From Cladorhizidae sp. MBARI D1340-BT2 (Eukaryota; Porifera; Demospongiae; Poecilosclerida; Cladorhizidae), in assembly GCA_028752905.1 (NCBI GenBank), contig JAQNBH010000019.1, positions 1,695,001 to 1,759,000 of the forward strand: a DNA stretch of 64,000 bases, in the 5' to 3' direction. Below, one piece after another: positions 1 to 7,287 of this stretch. The notes beneath the pieces are model-generated. The model was not told the origin of the DNA. It saw only the letters and a list, made by a program, of their open reading frames with translations, and searched no databases. A program made the position numbers and the translations under genes. Position 1 is the first letter of the stretch. Each line of letters starts with the position of its first letter.

Positions 1-1824
1 TAGATTCTCCACACTTCACTGAATAGACTTGATATATAGCTCTAAAGGTAGGCCTCTCTCTGTTCTCTCTCTTGATACCAAACATCCGTATATTCTGCAT
101 ACATAGAATCACAAGATAGGTTTCTCTATGTGTTCTCTATCTTGATGCTAAACAGGTTAGCTTCATAGATTCTCCACACTTCACTGTATAAACTTGATAT
201 ATAGCTATTAAGATAGGTCTCTCCCTGTGCTCTCTGTTGATATCAAACATCCATAATATTCTGCACACTTCACTGTAATGGACTTGATATGATTCGAATG
301 ATAGGTTTCATTATGTGTTCTCTATCTTGATATTTGCCCTAATTTAGTCTATATATATGTTACTCATTTCCCCCCCAAAAATCTTGTTATTTTGCCGTAA
401 AGCTCATAACTTTTCTACACTTTACCCCAAAAAGATAATTTTTATATCACGGGATAGCCCTTCTAATTATCTGTCTTTTGTACGTGCCAAAATTTTGAGT
501 ACTCTAAGTATTAGCAAGTTATGGTGATTTGAAGTGGTAAGGTTTGCGATCTTTCCTGGCGTTTTCCAGTTGCCAAAGCGGTGGCCTGCCAGTGAAAAAC
601 CACTACATTTATTGATAATCTGTTGACATGTTGCAGATAAGGGCCTTCTCTATCAGTTGACAAAATCTGGGACTTTGGTCTTGTTAATTAGGGCAGTTAT
701 GAATTGTACTCTTACTTGATGCTAAACATGTTAGCTTCGTAGATTATCCACACTTCACTGAATAGACTTGATGTATAGCTATTAAGATAGGACTCTCTAA
801 GTGCTCTCTCTTGATACCAAACATCCATATATTCTGCACACTTCACTGTAATGGACTTGCAAGATAGGTATCTCTCAGTGTTCTCTATCTTGAGCTAAAC
901 ATGTTAGCTTCATAGATTCTCCACACTTCACTGAATAGACTTGATATATAGCTCTAAAGGTAGGCCTCTCTCTGTTCTCTCTCTTGATACCAAACATCCG
1001 TATATTCTGCATACATAGAATCACAAGATAGGTTTCTCTATGTGTTCTCTATCTTGATGCTAAACAGGTTAGCTTCATAGATTCTCCACACTTCACTGTA
1101 TAAACTTGATATATAGCTATTAAGATAGGTCTCTCCCTGTGCTCTCTGTTGATATCAAACATCCATAATATTCTGCACACTTCACTGTAATGGACTTGAT
1201 ATGATTCGAATGATAGGTTTCATTATGTGTTCTCTATCTTGATATTTGCCCTAATTTAGTCTATATATACGTTTCTCATTTTACCCCCAAAAATCTTGTT
1301 ATTTTGCCGTAAAGCTCATAACTTTTCTATACTTTACCCCAAAAAGATAATTTTTATATCACGGGATAGCCCTTCTAATTATCTGTCTTTTGTACGTGCC
1401 AAAATTTTGAGTACTCTAAGTATTAGCAAGTTATGGTGATTTGAAGTGGTAAGGTTTGCGATCTTTCCTGGCGTTTTCCAGTTGCCAAAGCGGTGGCCTG
1501 CCAGTGAAAAACCACTACATTTATTGATAATCTGTTGACATGTTGCAGATAAGGGCCTTCTCTATCAGTTGACAAAATCTGGGACTTTGGTCTTGTTAAT
1601 TAGGGCAGTTATGAATTGTACTCTTACTTGATGCTAAACATGTTAGCTTCGTAGATTATCCACACTTCACTGAATAGACTTGATGTATAGCTATTAAGAT
1701 AGGACTCTCTAAGTGCTCTCTCTTGATACCAAACATCCATATATTCTGCACACTTCACTGTAATGGACTTGCAAGATAGGTATCTCTCAGTGTTCTCTAT
1801 CTTGAGCTAAACATGTTAGCTTCA

Positions 1825-3640
1825 TAGATTCTCCACACTTCACTGAATAGACTTGATATATAGCTCTAAAGGTAGGCCTCTCTCTGTTCTCTCTCTTGAT
1901 ACCAAACATCCGTATATTCTGCATACATAGAATCACAAGATAGGTTTCTCTATGTGTTCTCTATCTTGATGCTAAACAGGTTAGCTTCATAGATTCTCCA
2001 CACTTCACTGTATAAACTTGATATATAGCTATTAAGATAGGTCTCTCCCTGTGCTCTCTGTTGATATCAAACATCCATAATATTCTGCACACTTCACTGT
2101 AATGGACTTGATATGATTCGAATGATAGGTTTCATTATGTGTTCTCTATCTTGATATTTGCCCTAATTTGGTCTATATGTTTCTCATTTTCCCCCCAAAA
2201 ATCTTGTTATTTTGCCGTAAAGCTCATAACTTTTCTACACTCTACCCCAAAAAGATAATTTTTATATCACCGGATAGCCCTTCTAATTATCTGTCTTTTG
2301 TACGTGCCAAAATTTTGAGTACTCTAAGTATTAGCAAGTTATGGTGATTTGAAGTGGTAAGGTTTGCGATCTTTCCTGGCGTTTTCCAGTTGCCAAAGCG
2401 GTGGCCTGCCAGTGAAAAACCACTACATTTATTGATAATCTGTTGACATGTTGCAGATAAGGGCCTTCTCTATCAGTTGACAAAATCTGGGACTTTGGTC
2501 TTGTTAATTAGGGCAGTTATGAATTGTACTCTTACTTGATGCTAAACATGTTAGCTTCGTAGATTATCCACACTTCACTGAATAGACTTGATGTATAGCT
2601 ATTAAGATAGGACTCTCTAAGTGCTCTCTCTTGATACCAAACATCCATATATTCTGCACACTTCACTGTAATGGACTTGCAAGATAGGTATCTCTCAGTG
2701 TTCTCTATCTTGAGCTAAACATGTTAGCTTCATAGATTCTCCACACTTCACTGAATAGACTTGATATATAGCTCTAAAGGTAGGCCTCTCTCTGTTCTCT
2801 CTCTTGATACCAAACATCCGTATATTCTGCATACATAGAATCACAAGATAGGTTTCTCTATGTGTTCTCTATCTTGATGCTAAACAGGTTAGCTTCATAG
2901 ATTCTCCACACTTCACTGTATAAACTTGATATATAGCTATTAAGATAGGTCTCTCCCTGTGCTCTCTGTTGATATCAAACATCCATAATATTCTGCACAC
3001 TTCACTGTAATGGACTTGATATGATTCGAATGATAGGTTTCATTATGTGTTCTCTATCTTGATATTTGCCCTAATTTGGTCTATATGTTTCTCATTTTCC
3101 CCCCAAAAATCTTGTTATTTTGCCGTAAAGCTCATAACTTTTCTACACTCTACCCCAAAAAGATAATTTTTATATCATCGGATAGCCCTTCTAATTATCT
3201 GTCTTTTGTACGTGCCAAAATTTTGAGTACTCTAAGTATTAGCAAGTTATGGTGATTTGAAGTGGTAAGGTTTGCGATCTTTCCTGGCGTTTTCCAGTTG
3301 CCAAAGCGGTGGCCTGCCAGTGAAAAACCACTACATTTATTGATAATCTGTTGACATGTTGCAGATAAGGGCCTTCTCTATCAGTTGACAAAATCTGGGA
3401 CTTTGGTCTTGTTAATTAGGGCAGTTATGAATTGTACTCTTACTTGATGCTAAACATGTTAGCTTCGTAGATTATCCACACTTCACTGAATAGACTTGAT
3501 GTATAGCTATTAAGATAGGACTCTCTAAGTGCTCTCTCTTGATACCAAACATCCATATATTCTGCACACTTCACTGTAATGGACTTGCAAGATAGGTATC
3601 TCTCAGTGTTCTCTATCTTGAGCTAAACATGTTAGCTTCA
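1825..3640 (+). repeat. Units 3 and 4: two adjacent 908-bp monomers sharing a 4-bp deletion
   Basis: Both units read tttggtctatatgtttctc where others read tttagtctatatatatg and so on: four bases (one tata step) are missing and a neighbouring a is g. Both are H3. The shared compound change in neighbours indicates that one was copied from the other. They differ at offset 450 as counted in a full-length unit: unit 4 has catcgg where unit 3 has caccgg. Confidence 0.92.
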
Positions 3641-5464
3641 TAGATTCTCCACACTTCACTGAATAGACTTGATATATAGCTCTAAAGGTAGGCCTCTCTC
3701 TGTTCTCTCTCTTGATACCAAACATCCGTATATTCTGCATACATAGAATCACAAGATAGGTTTCTCTATGTGTTCTCTATCTTGATGCTAAACAGGTTAG
3801 CTTCATAGATTCTCCACACTTCACTGTATAAACTTGATATATAGCTATTAAGATAGGTCTCTCCCTGTGCTCTCTGTTGATATCAAACATCCATAATATT
3901 CTGCACACTTCACTGTAATGGACTTGATATGATTCGAATGATAGGTTTCATTATGTGTTCTCTATCTTGATATTTGCCCTAATTTAGTCTATATATATGT
4001 TACTCATTTCCCCCCCAAAAATCTTGTTATTTTGCCGTAAAGCTCATAACTTTTCTACACTTTACCCCAAAAAGATAATTTTTATATCACGGGATAGCCC
4101 TTCTAATTATCTGTCTTTTGTACGTGCCAAAATTTTGAGTACTCTAAGTATTAGCAAGTTATGGTGATTTGAAGTGGTAAGGTTTGCGATCTTTCCTGGC
4201 GTTTTCCAGTTGCCAAAGCGGTGGCCTGCCAGTGAAAAACCACTACATTTATTGATAATCTGTTGACATGTTGCAGATAAGGGCCTTCTCTATCAGTTGA
4301 CAAAATCTGGGACTTTGGTCTTGTTAATTAGGGCAGTTATGAATTGTACTCTTACTTGATGCTAAACATGTTAGCTTCGTAGATTATCCACACTTCACTG
4401 AATAGACTTGATGTATAGCTATTAAGATAGGACTCTCTAAGTGCTCTCTCTTGATACCAAACATCCATATATTCTGCACACTTCACTGTAATGGACTTGC
4501 AAGATAGGTATCTCTCAGTGTTCTCTATCTTGAGCTAAACATGTTAGCTTCATAGATTCTCCACACTTCACTGAATAGACTTGATATATAGCTCTAAAGG
4601 TAGGCCTCTCTCTGTTCTCTCTCTTGATACCAAACATCCGTATATTCTGCATACATAGAATCACAAGATAGGTTTCTCTATGTGTTCTCTATCTTGATGC
4701 TAAACAGGTTAGCTTCATAGATTCTCCACACTTCACTGTATAAACTTGATATATAGCTATTAAGATAGGTCTCTCCCTGTGCTCTCTGTTGATATCAAAC
4801 ATCCATAATATTCTGCACACTTCACTGTAATGGACTTGATATGATTCGAATGATAGGTTTCATTATGTGTTCTCTATCTTGATATTTGCCCTAATTTAGT
4901 CTATATATACGTTTCTCATTTTCCCCCAAAAAATCTTGTTATTTTGCCGTAAAGCTCATAACTTTTCTACACTCTACTCCAAAAAGATAATTTTTATATC
5001 ACCGGATAGCCCTTCTAATTATCTGTCTTTTGTACGTGCCAAAATTTTGAGTACTCTAAGTATTAGCAAGTTATGGTGATTTGAAGTGGTAAGGTTTGCG
5101 ATCTTTCCTGGCGTTTTCCAGTTGCCAAAGCGGTGGCCTGCCAGTGAAAAACCACTACATTTATTGATAATCTGTTGACATGTTGCAGATAAGGGCCTTC
5201 TCTATCAGTTGACAAAATCTGGGACTTTGGTCTTGTTAATTAGGGCAGTTATGAATTGTACTCTTACTTGATGCTAAACATGTTAGCTTCGTAGATTATC
5301 CACACTTCACTGAATAGACTTGATGTATAGCTATTAAGATAGGACTCTCTAAGTGCTCTCTCTTGATACCAAACATCCATATATTCTGCACACTTCACTG
5401 TAATGGACTTGCAAGATAGGTATCTCTCAGTGTTCTCTATCTTGAGCTAAACATGTTAGCTTCA

Positions 5465-6375
5465 TAGATTCTCCACACTTCACTGAATAGACTTGATATA
5501 TAGCTCTAAAGGTAGGCCTCTCTCTGTTCTCTCTCTTGATACCAAACATCCGTATATTCTGCATACATAGAATCACAAGATAGGTTTCTCTATGTGTTCT
5601 CTATCTTGATGCTAAACAGGTTAGCTTCATAGATTCTCCACACTTCACTGTATAAACTTGATATATAGCTATTAAGATAGGTCTCTCCCTGTGCTCTCTG
5701 TTGATATCAAACATCCATAATATTCTGCACACTTCACTGTAATGGACTTGATATGATTCGAATGATAGGTTTCATTATGTGTTCTCTATCTTGATATTTG
5801 CCCTAATTTAGTCTATATATATGTTTCTCATTTTCCCCCCAAAAATCTTGTTATTTTGCCGTAAAGCTCACAACTTTTCTACACTCTACTCCAAAAAGAT
5901 AATTTTTATATCACCGGATAGCCCTTCTAATTATCTGTCTTTTGTACGTGCCAAAATTTTGAGTACTCTAAGTATTAGCAAGTTATGGTGATTTGAAGTG
6001 GTAAGGTTTGCGATCTTTCCTGGCATTTTCCAGTTGCCAAAGCGGTGGCCTGCCAGTGAAAAACCACTACATTTATTGATAATCTGTTGACATGTTGCAG
6101 ATAAGGGCCTTCTCTATCAGTTGACAAAATCTGGGACTTTGGTCTTGTTAATTAGGGCAGTTATGAATTGTACTCTTACTTGATGCTAAACATGTTAGCT
6201 TCGTAGATTATCCACACTTCACTGAATAGACTTGATGTATAGCTATTAAGATAGGACTCTCTAAGTGCTCTCTCTTGATACCAAACATCCATATATTCTG
6301 CACATTCACTGTAATGGACTTGCAAGATAGGTATCTCTCAGTGTTCTCTATCTTGAGCTAAACATGTTAGCTTCA
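5465..6375 (+). repeat. Unit 7: 911-bp monomer with a 1-bp deletion
   Basis: The b3 module reads ctgcacattcactg near 6299-6310, where other units read ctgcacacttcactg, so the unit is one base short. It also has a private a at 6025 (tggcattttcc for tggcgttttcc). Haplotype H2. Confidence 0.92.
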
Positions 6376-6540
6376 TAGATTCTCCACACTTCACTGAATA
6401 GACTTGATATATAGCTCTAAAGGTAGGCCTCTCTCTGTTCTCTCTCTTGATACCAAACATCCGTATATTCTGCATACATAGAATCACAAGATAGGTTTCT
6501 CTATGTGTTCTCTATCTTGATGCTAAACAGGTTAGCTTCA
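6376..6540 (+). repeat. Subrepeat pair 1 (a1+b1), 165 bp
   Basis: This is the first of three diverged copies of an a+b pair within the monomer. The a1 half is 6376-6463 and the b1 half is 6464-6540. By eye a1 differs from a3 at about 9 of 87 aligned bases. The b1 half is the most degraded b copy: where b2 and b3 read tctgcacacttcactgtaatgg, b1 reads tctgcatacatagaatcac, and it is shorter (77 bp). It ends in a gctaaacaggttagc dyad and runs directly into a2. The same pair is at the same offset in every monomer. Confidence 0.88.
6522..6536. repeat. Dyad gctaa-5 nt-ttagc at the end of b1
   Basis: The sequence gctaaacaggttagc has perfect 5-bp arms around a 5-base centre. The same arms recur at the ends of b2 (7096-7110) and b3 (7269-7283) with centre acatg, so the centre differs by one base while the arms are unchanged. 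It could be a protein-binding site or chance; nothing here proves function. Confidence 0.45.
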
Positions 6541-6706
6541 TAGATTCTCCACACTTCACTGTATAAACTTGATATATAGCTATTAAGATAGGTCTCTCCC
6601 TGTGCTCTCTGTTGATATCAAACATCCATAATATTCTGCACACTTCACTGTAATGGACTTGATATGATTCGAATGATAGGTTTCATTATGTGTTCTCTAT
6701 CTTGAT
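6541..6706 (+). repeat. Subrepeat pair 2, left part (a2 plus interrupted b2)
   Basis: The a2 half (6541-6629) starts with the same tagattctccacacttcact as a1 and is followed by b2. The b2 half breaks off at 6706 after ttctctatcttgat. In b1 the same point continues with gctaaacaggttagcttca; in b2 it continues instead with unrelated sequence (6707 onwards), and the expected ending appears 389 bp later at 7096-7114. The gatatc of the reference monomer lies in a2 at 6614-6619. Confidence 0.85.
6701..6706 (+). repeat. Left flanking direct repeat cttgat (possible target-site duplication)
   Basis: The 6 bases cttgat end the left part of b2 just before the unrelated block. The match to the right-hand copy at 7090-7095 is exactly six bases: preceding bases (t and a) and following bases (a and g) differ. 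cttgat also occurs several times elsewhere in the a and b modules, which weakens the case for a true duplication. Confidence 0.5.
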
Positions 6707-6709
6707 ATT

Positions 6710-6719
6710 TGCCCTAATT
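6710..6719 (+). repeat. Left arm of 10-bp inverted repeat inside the inserted block
   Basis: The sequence tgccctaatt is the exact reverse complement of aattagggca at 7061-7070. The arms bound a 361-bp segment that begins with TG and ends with CA, as long terminal repeats do. The bases immediately outside (atatt on the left, gttat on the right) do not form a matching 5-bp target duplication. Units 3 and 4 have a->g at offset 346, just inside this arm. Confidence 0.6.
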
Positions 6720-6720
6720 T

Positions 6721-6829
6721 AGTCTATATATATGTTTCTCATTTTCCCCCCAAAAATCTTGTTATTTTGCCGTAAAGCTCATAACTTTTCTACACTTTAC
6801 CCCAAAAAGATAATTTTTATATCACGGGA
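6721..6829 (+). repeat. Hypervariable 109-bp window of the monomer (offsets 346-454), with the haplotype of each unit
   Basis: Almost all variation between monomers lies here. Four common sites are offsets 407 (T/C), 422 (T/C), 426 (C/T) and 451 (G/C). Haplotypes in that order are H1 TTCG, H2 CCTC, H3 TCCC, H4 CCTG, H5 TCTC, H6 CCCC, H7 CCCG, H8 TTCC, H9 TTTG. Units 1-10: H1 H1 H3 H3 H1 H5 H2 H1 H4 H5. Units 11-20: H5 H6 H7 H4 H7 H4 H8 H1 H2 H2. Units 21-30: H2 H4 H8 H1 H2 H2 H2 H2 H1 H1. Units 31-40: H2 H1 H2 H2 H9 H1 H3 H3 H1 H1. Units 41-50: H3 H1 H3 H1 H3 H1 H3 H1 H2 H1. Units 51-60: H3 H3 H1 H1 H3 H8 H6 H6 H3 H1. Units 61-70: H1 H1 H1 H1 H2 H1 H3 H1 H3 H3. Other variable sites: 358 C in units 2, 6, 9, 10, 11, 14, 16, 22; 362 A in 1 and 5; 370 C in 1, 5, 12, 13, 15, 28, 50, 51, 52, 55; 376 A in 6, 23, 35, 39, 66. 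Confidence 0.9.
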
Positions 6830-6863
6830 TAGCCCTTCTAATTATCTGTCTTTTGTACGTGCC

Positions 6864-6879
6864 AAAATTTTGAGTACTC
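6864..6879. repeat. Two adjacent 8-bp palindromes in the inserted block
   Basis: The sequences aaaatttt (6864-6871) and gagtactc (6872-6879) are each perfect palindromes and lie side by side. They are outside the hypervariable window and I saw no change in them in any unit. Short palindromes arise easily in AT-rich DNA, so no function is claimed. Confidence 0.35.
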
Positions 6880-6935
6880 TAAGTATTAGCAAGTTATGGT
6901 GATTTGAAGTGGTAAGGTTTGCGATCTTTCCTGGC

Positions 6936-6975
6936 GTTTTCCAGTTGCCAAAGCGGTGGCCTGCCAGTGAAAAAC
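6936..6975. repeat. Imperfect 40-bp dyad in the inserted block
   Basis: The outer arms gttttc and gaaaaac and the inner arms gcca and tggc could pair around the centre aagcgg, with mismatches and a bulge between them. Unit 40 (a at 36126) and unit 56 (g at 50731) carry substitutions here with no compensating change on the other side, so conserved folding is not supported. Confidence 0.25.
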
Positions 6976-7060
6976 CACTACATTTATTGATAATCTGTTG
7001 ACATGTTGCAGATAAGGGCCTTCTCTATCAGTTGACAAAATCTGGGACTTTGGTCTTGTT

Positions 7061-7070
7061 AATTAGGGCA
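7061..7070 (-). repeat. Right arm of 10-bp inverted repeat inside the inserted block
   Basis: The sequence aattagggca is the partner of 6710-6719. A further 19 bp of non-module sequence (gttatgaattgtactctta) separates it from the right cttgat, so the inverted repeat and the direct repeat do not agree on a single right-hand boundary. Confidence 0.6.
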
Positions 7071-7089
7071 GTTATGAATTGTACTCTTA

Positions 7090-7095
7090 CTTGAT
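7090..7095 (+). repeat. Right flanking direct repeat cttgat (possible target-site duplication)
   Basis: This is the partner of 6701-6706. It is followed directly by gctaaacatgttagc, the expected ending of the interrupted b2 module. Confidence 0.5.
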
Positions 7096-7110
7096 GCTAA
7101 ACATGTTAGC
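7096..7110. repeat. Dyad gctaa-5 nt-ttagc at the end of b2
   Basis: The sequence gctaaacatgttagc follows directly after the right cttgat. Unit 59 carries a change inside its right arm (t->a at 53619), the only break in this copy that I saw. Confidence 0.45.
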
Positions 7111-7114
7111 TTCG

Positions 7115-7287
7115 TAGATTATCCACACTTCACTGAATAGACTTGATGTATAGCTATTAAGATAGGACTCTCTAAGTGCTCTCTCTTGATACCAAACATC
7201 CATATATTCTGCACACTTCACTGTAATGGACTTGCAAGATAGGTATCTCTCAGTGTTCTCTATCTTGAGCTAAACATGTTAGCTTCA
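7115..7287 (+). repeat. Subrepeat pair 3 (a3+b3), 173 bp
   Basis: This is the third a+b pair: a3 is 7115-7202 and b3 is 7203-7287. It begins tagattatccacacttcact, one base different from a1 in that stretch. The b3 half has a shortened middle compared with b2, reading gacttgcaagatagg where b2 has gacttgatatgattcgaatg before atagg, and one base fewer in its ending (cttgagctaaac against cttgatgctaaac). It runs directly into a1 of the next monomer. Confidence 0.88.
7269..7283. repeat. Dyad gctaa-5 nt-ttagc at the end of b3
   Basis: This is the third copy of the dyad, identical to the b2 copy, 4 bp before the next monomer. Unit 56 has a change in its centre (c->t at 51052). Confidence 0.45.

Larger units (their letters stand above)
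6707..7089. mobile_element. 383-bp block interrupting b2, possible fossil insertion
   Basis: This block shows no relation to the surrounding a and b modules and interrupts b2. Short direct repeats cttgat flank it at 6701-6706 and 7090-7095. Removing the block and one cttgat gives a b module ending in cttgatgctaaacatgttag, as in b1 and (less one base) b3. A 10-bp perfect inverted repeat lies inside it, 3 bp from the left edge and 19 bp from the right edge. It has no ORF of note and no transposase, so if it is a transposable element it is non-autonomous or a relic. I cannot name a superfamily. The alternative is recombination at the shared word cttgat, which is frequent in the a and b modules. 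The block is at the same position in all complete units, so it predates the amplification of this array. Confidence 0.55.
7090..7114 (+). repeat. Right remnant of interrupted b2 module
   Basis: These 25 bases (cttgat followed by gctaaacatgttagcttcg) match the endings of b1 and b3 and lead directly into a3. They show that the unrelated block sits inside a b module and not between modules. Confidence 0.75.
6376..7287 (+). repeat. Reference monomer (unit 8, 912 bp)
   Basis: This unit is used as the reference because it has the commonest length and haplotype (H1) and no private change that I saw. Its layout by offset is: a1 1-88, b1 89-165, a2 166-254, left part of b2 255-331, inserted block 332-714, right part of b2 715-739, a3 740-827, b3 828-912. 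The a and b modules are related to each other. Both begin with gattctcc or tattctgc, followed by cacttcactg, a gacttgat motif, a pyrimidine-rich stretch and a ttgat motif near the end. All six reading frames are closed. One gatatc (offsets 239-244) is present in the a2 module of the monomer, and ccgg occurs only at offset 450-453 and only in units carrying C at offset 451, so this reference unit lacks ccgg. Confidence 0.95.

Noticed and set aside
1825..3640. A junction between two satellite subfamilies at the 908-bp units
   Set aside because: Apart from the 4-bp deletion and a neighbouring substitution these units match the rest, and 912-bp units lie on both sides.
6666..6674. tRNA gene or pol III B box at gattcgaat
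   Set aside because: It only loosely resembles the B-box consensus, and I see no A box at a suitable distance and no cloverleaf.
6730..6734. Promoter TATA box in tctatatatatg and gatatatagc
   Set aside because: Such words are expected in AT-rich satellite DNA, there is no downstream gene, and one of them is shortened in units 3 and 4.
6667..6830. CENP-B box
   Set aside because: The ttcg in gattcgaatg and the cggg in cacgggat are not in the required spacing; no site matches the 17-bp consensus core.
7061..7070. Telomere-type repeat (ttaggg) in aattagggca
   Set aside because: It is a single occurrence per monomer, not tandem, and is explained as one arm of the inverted repeat.
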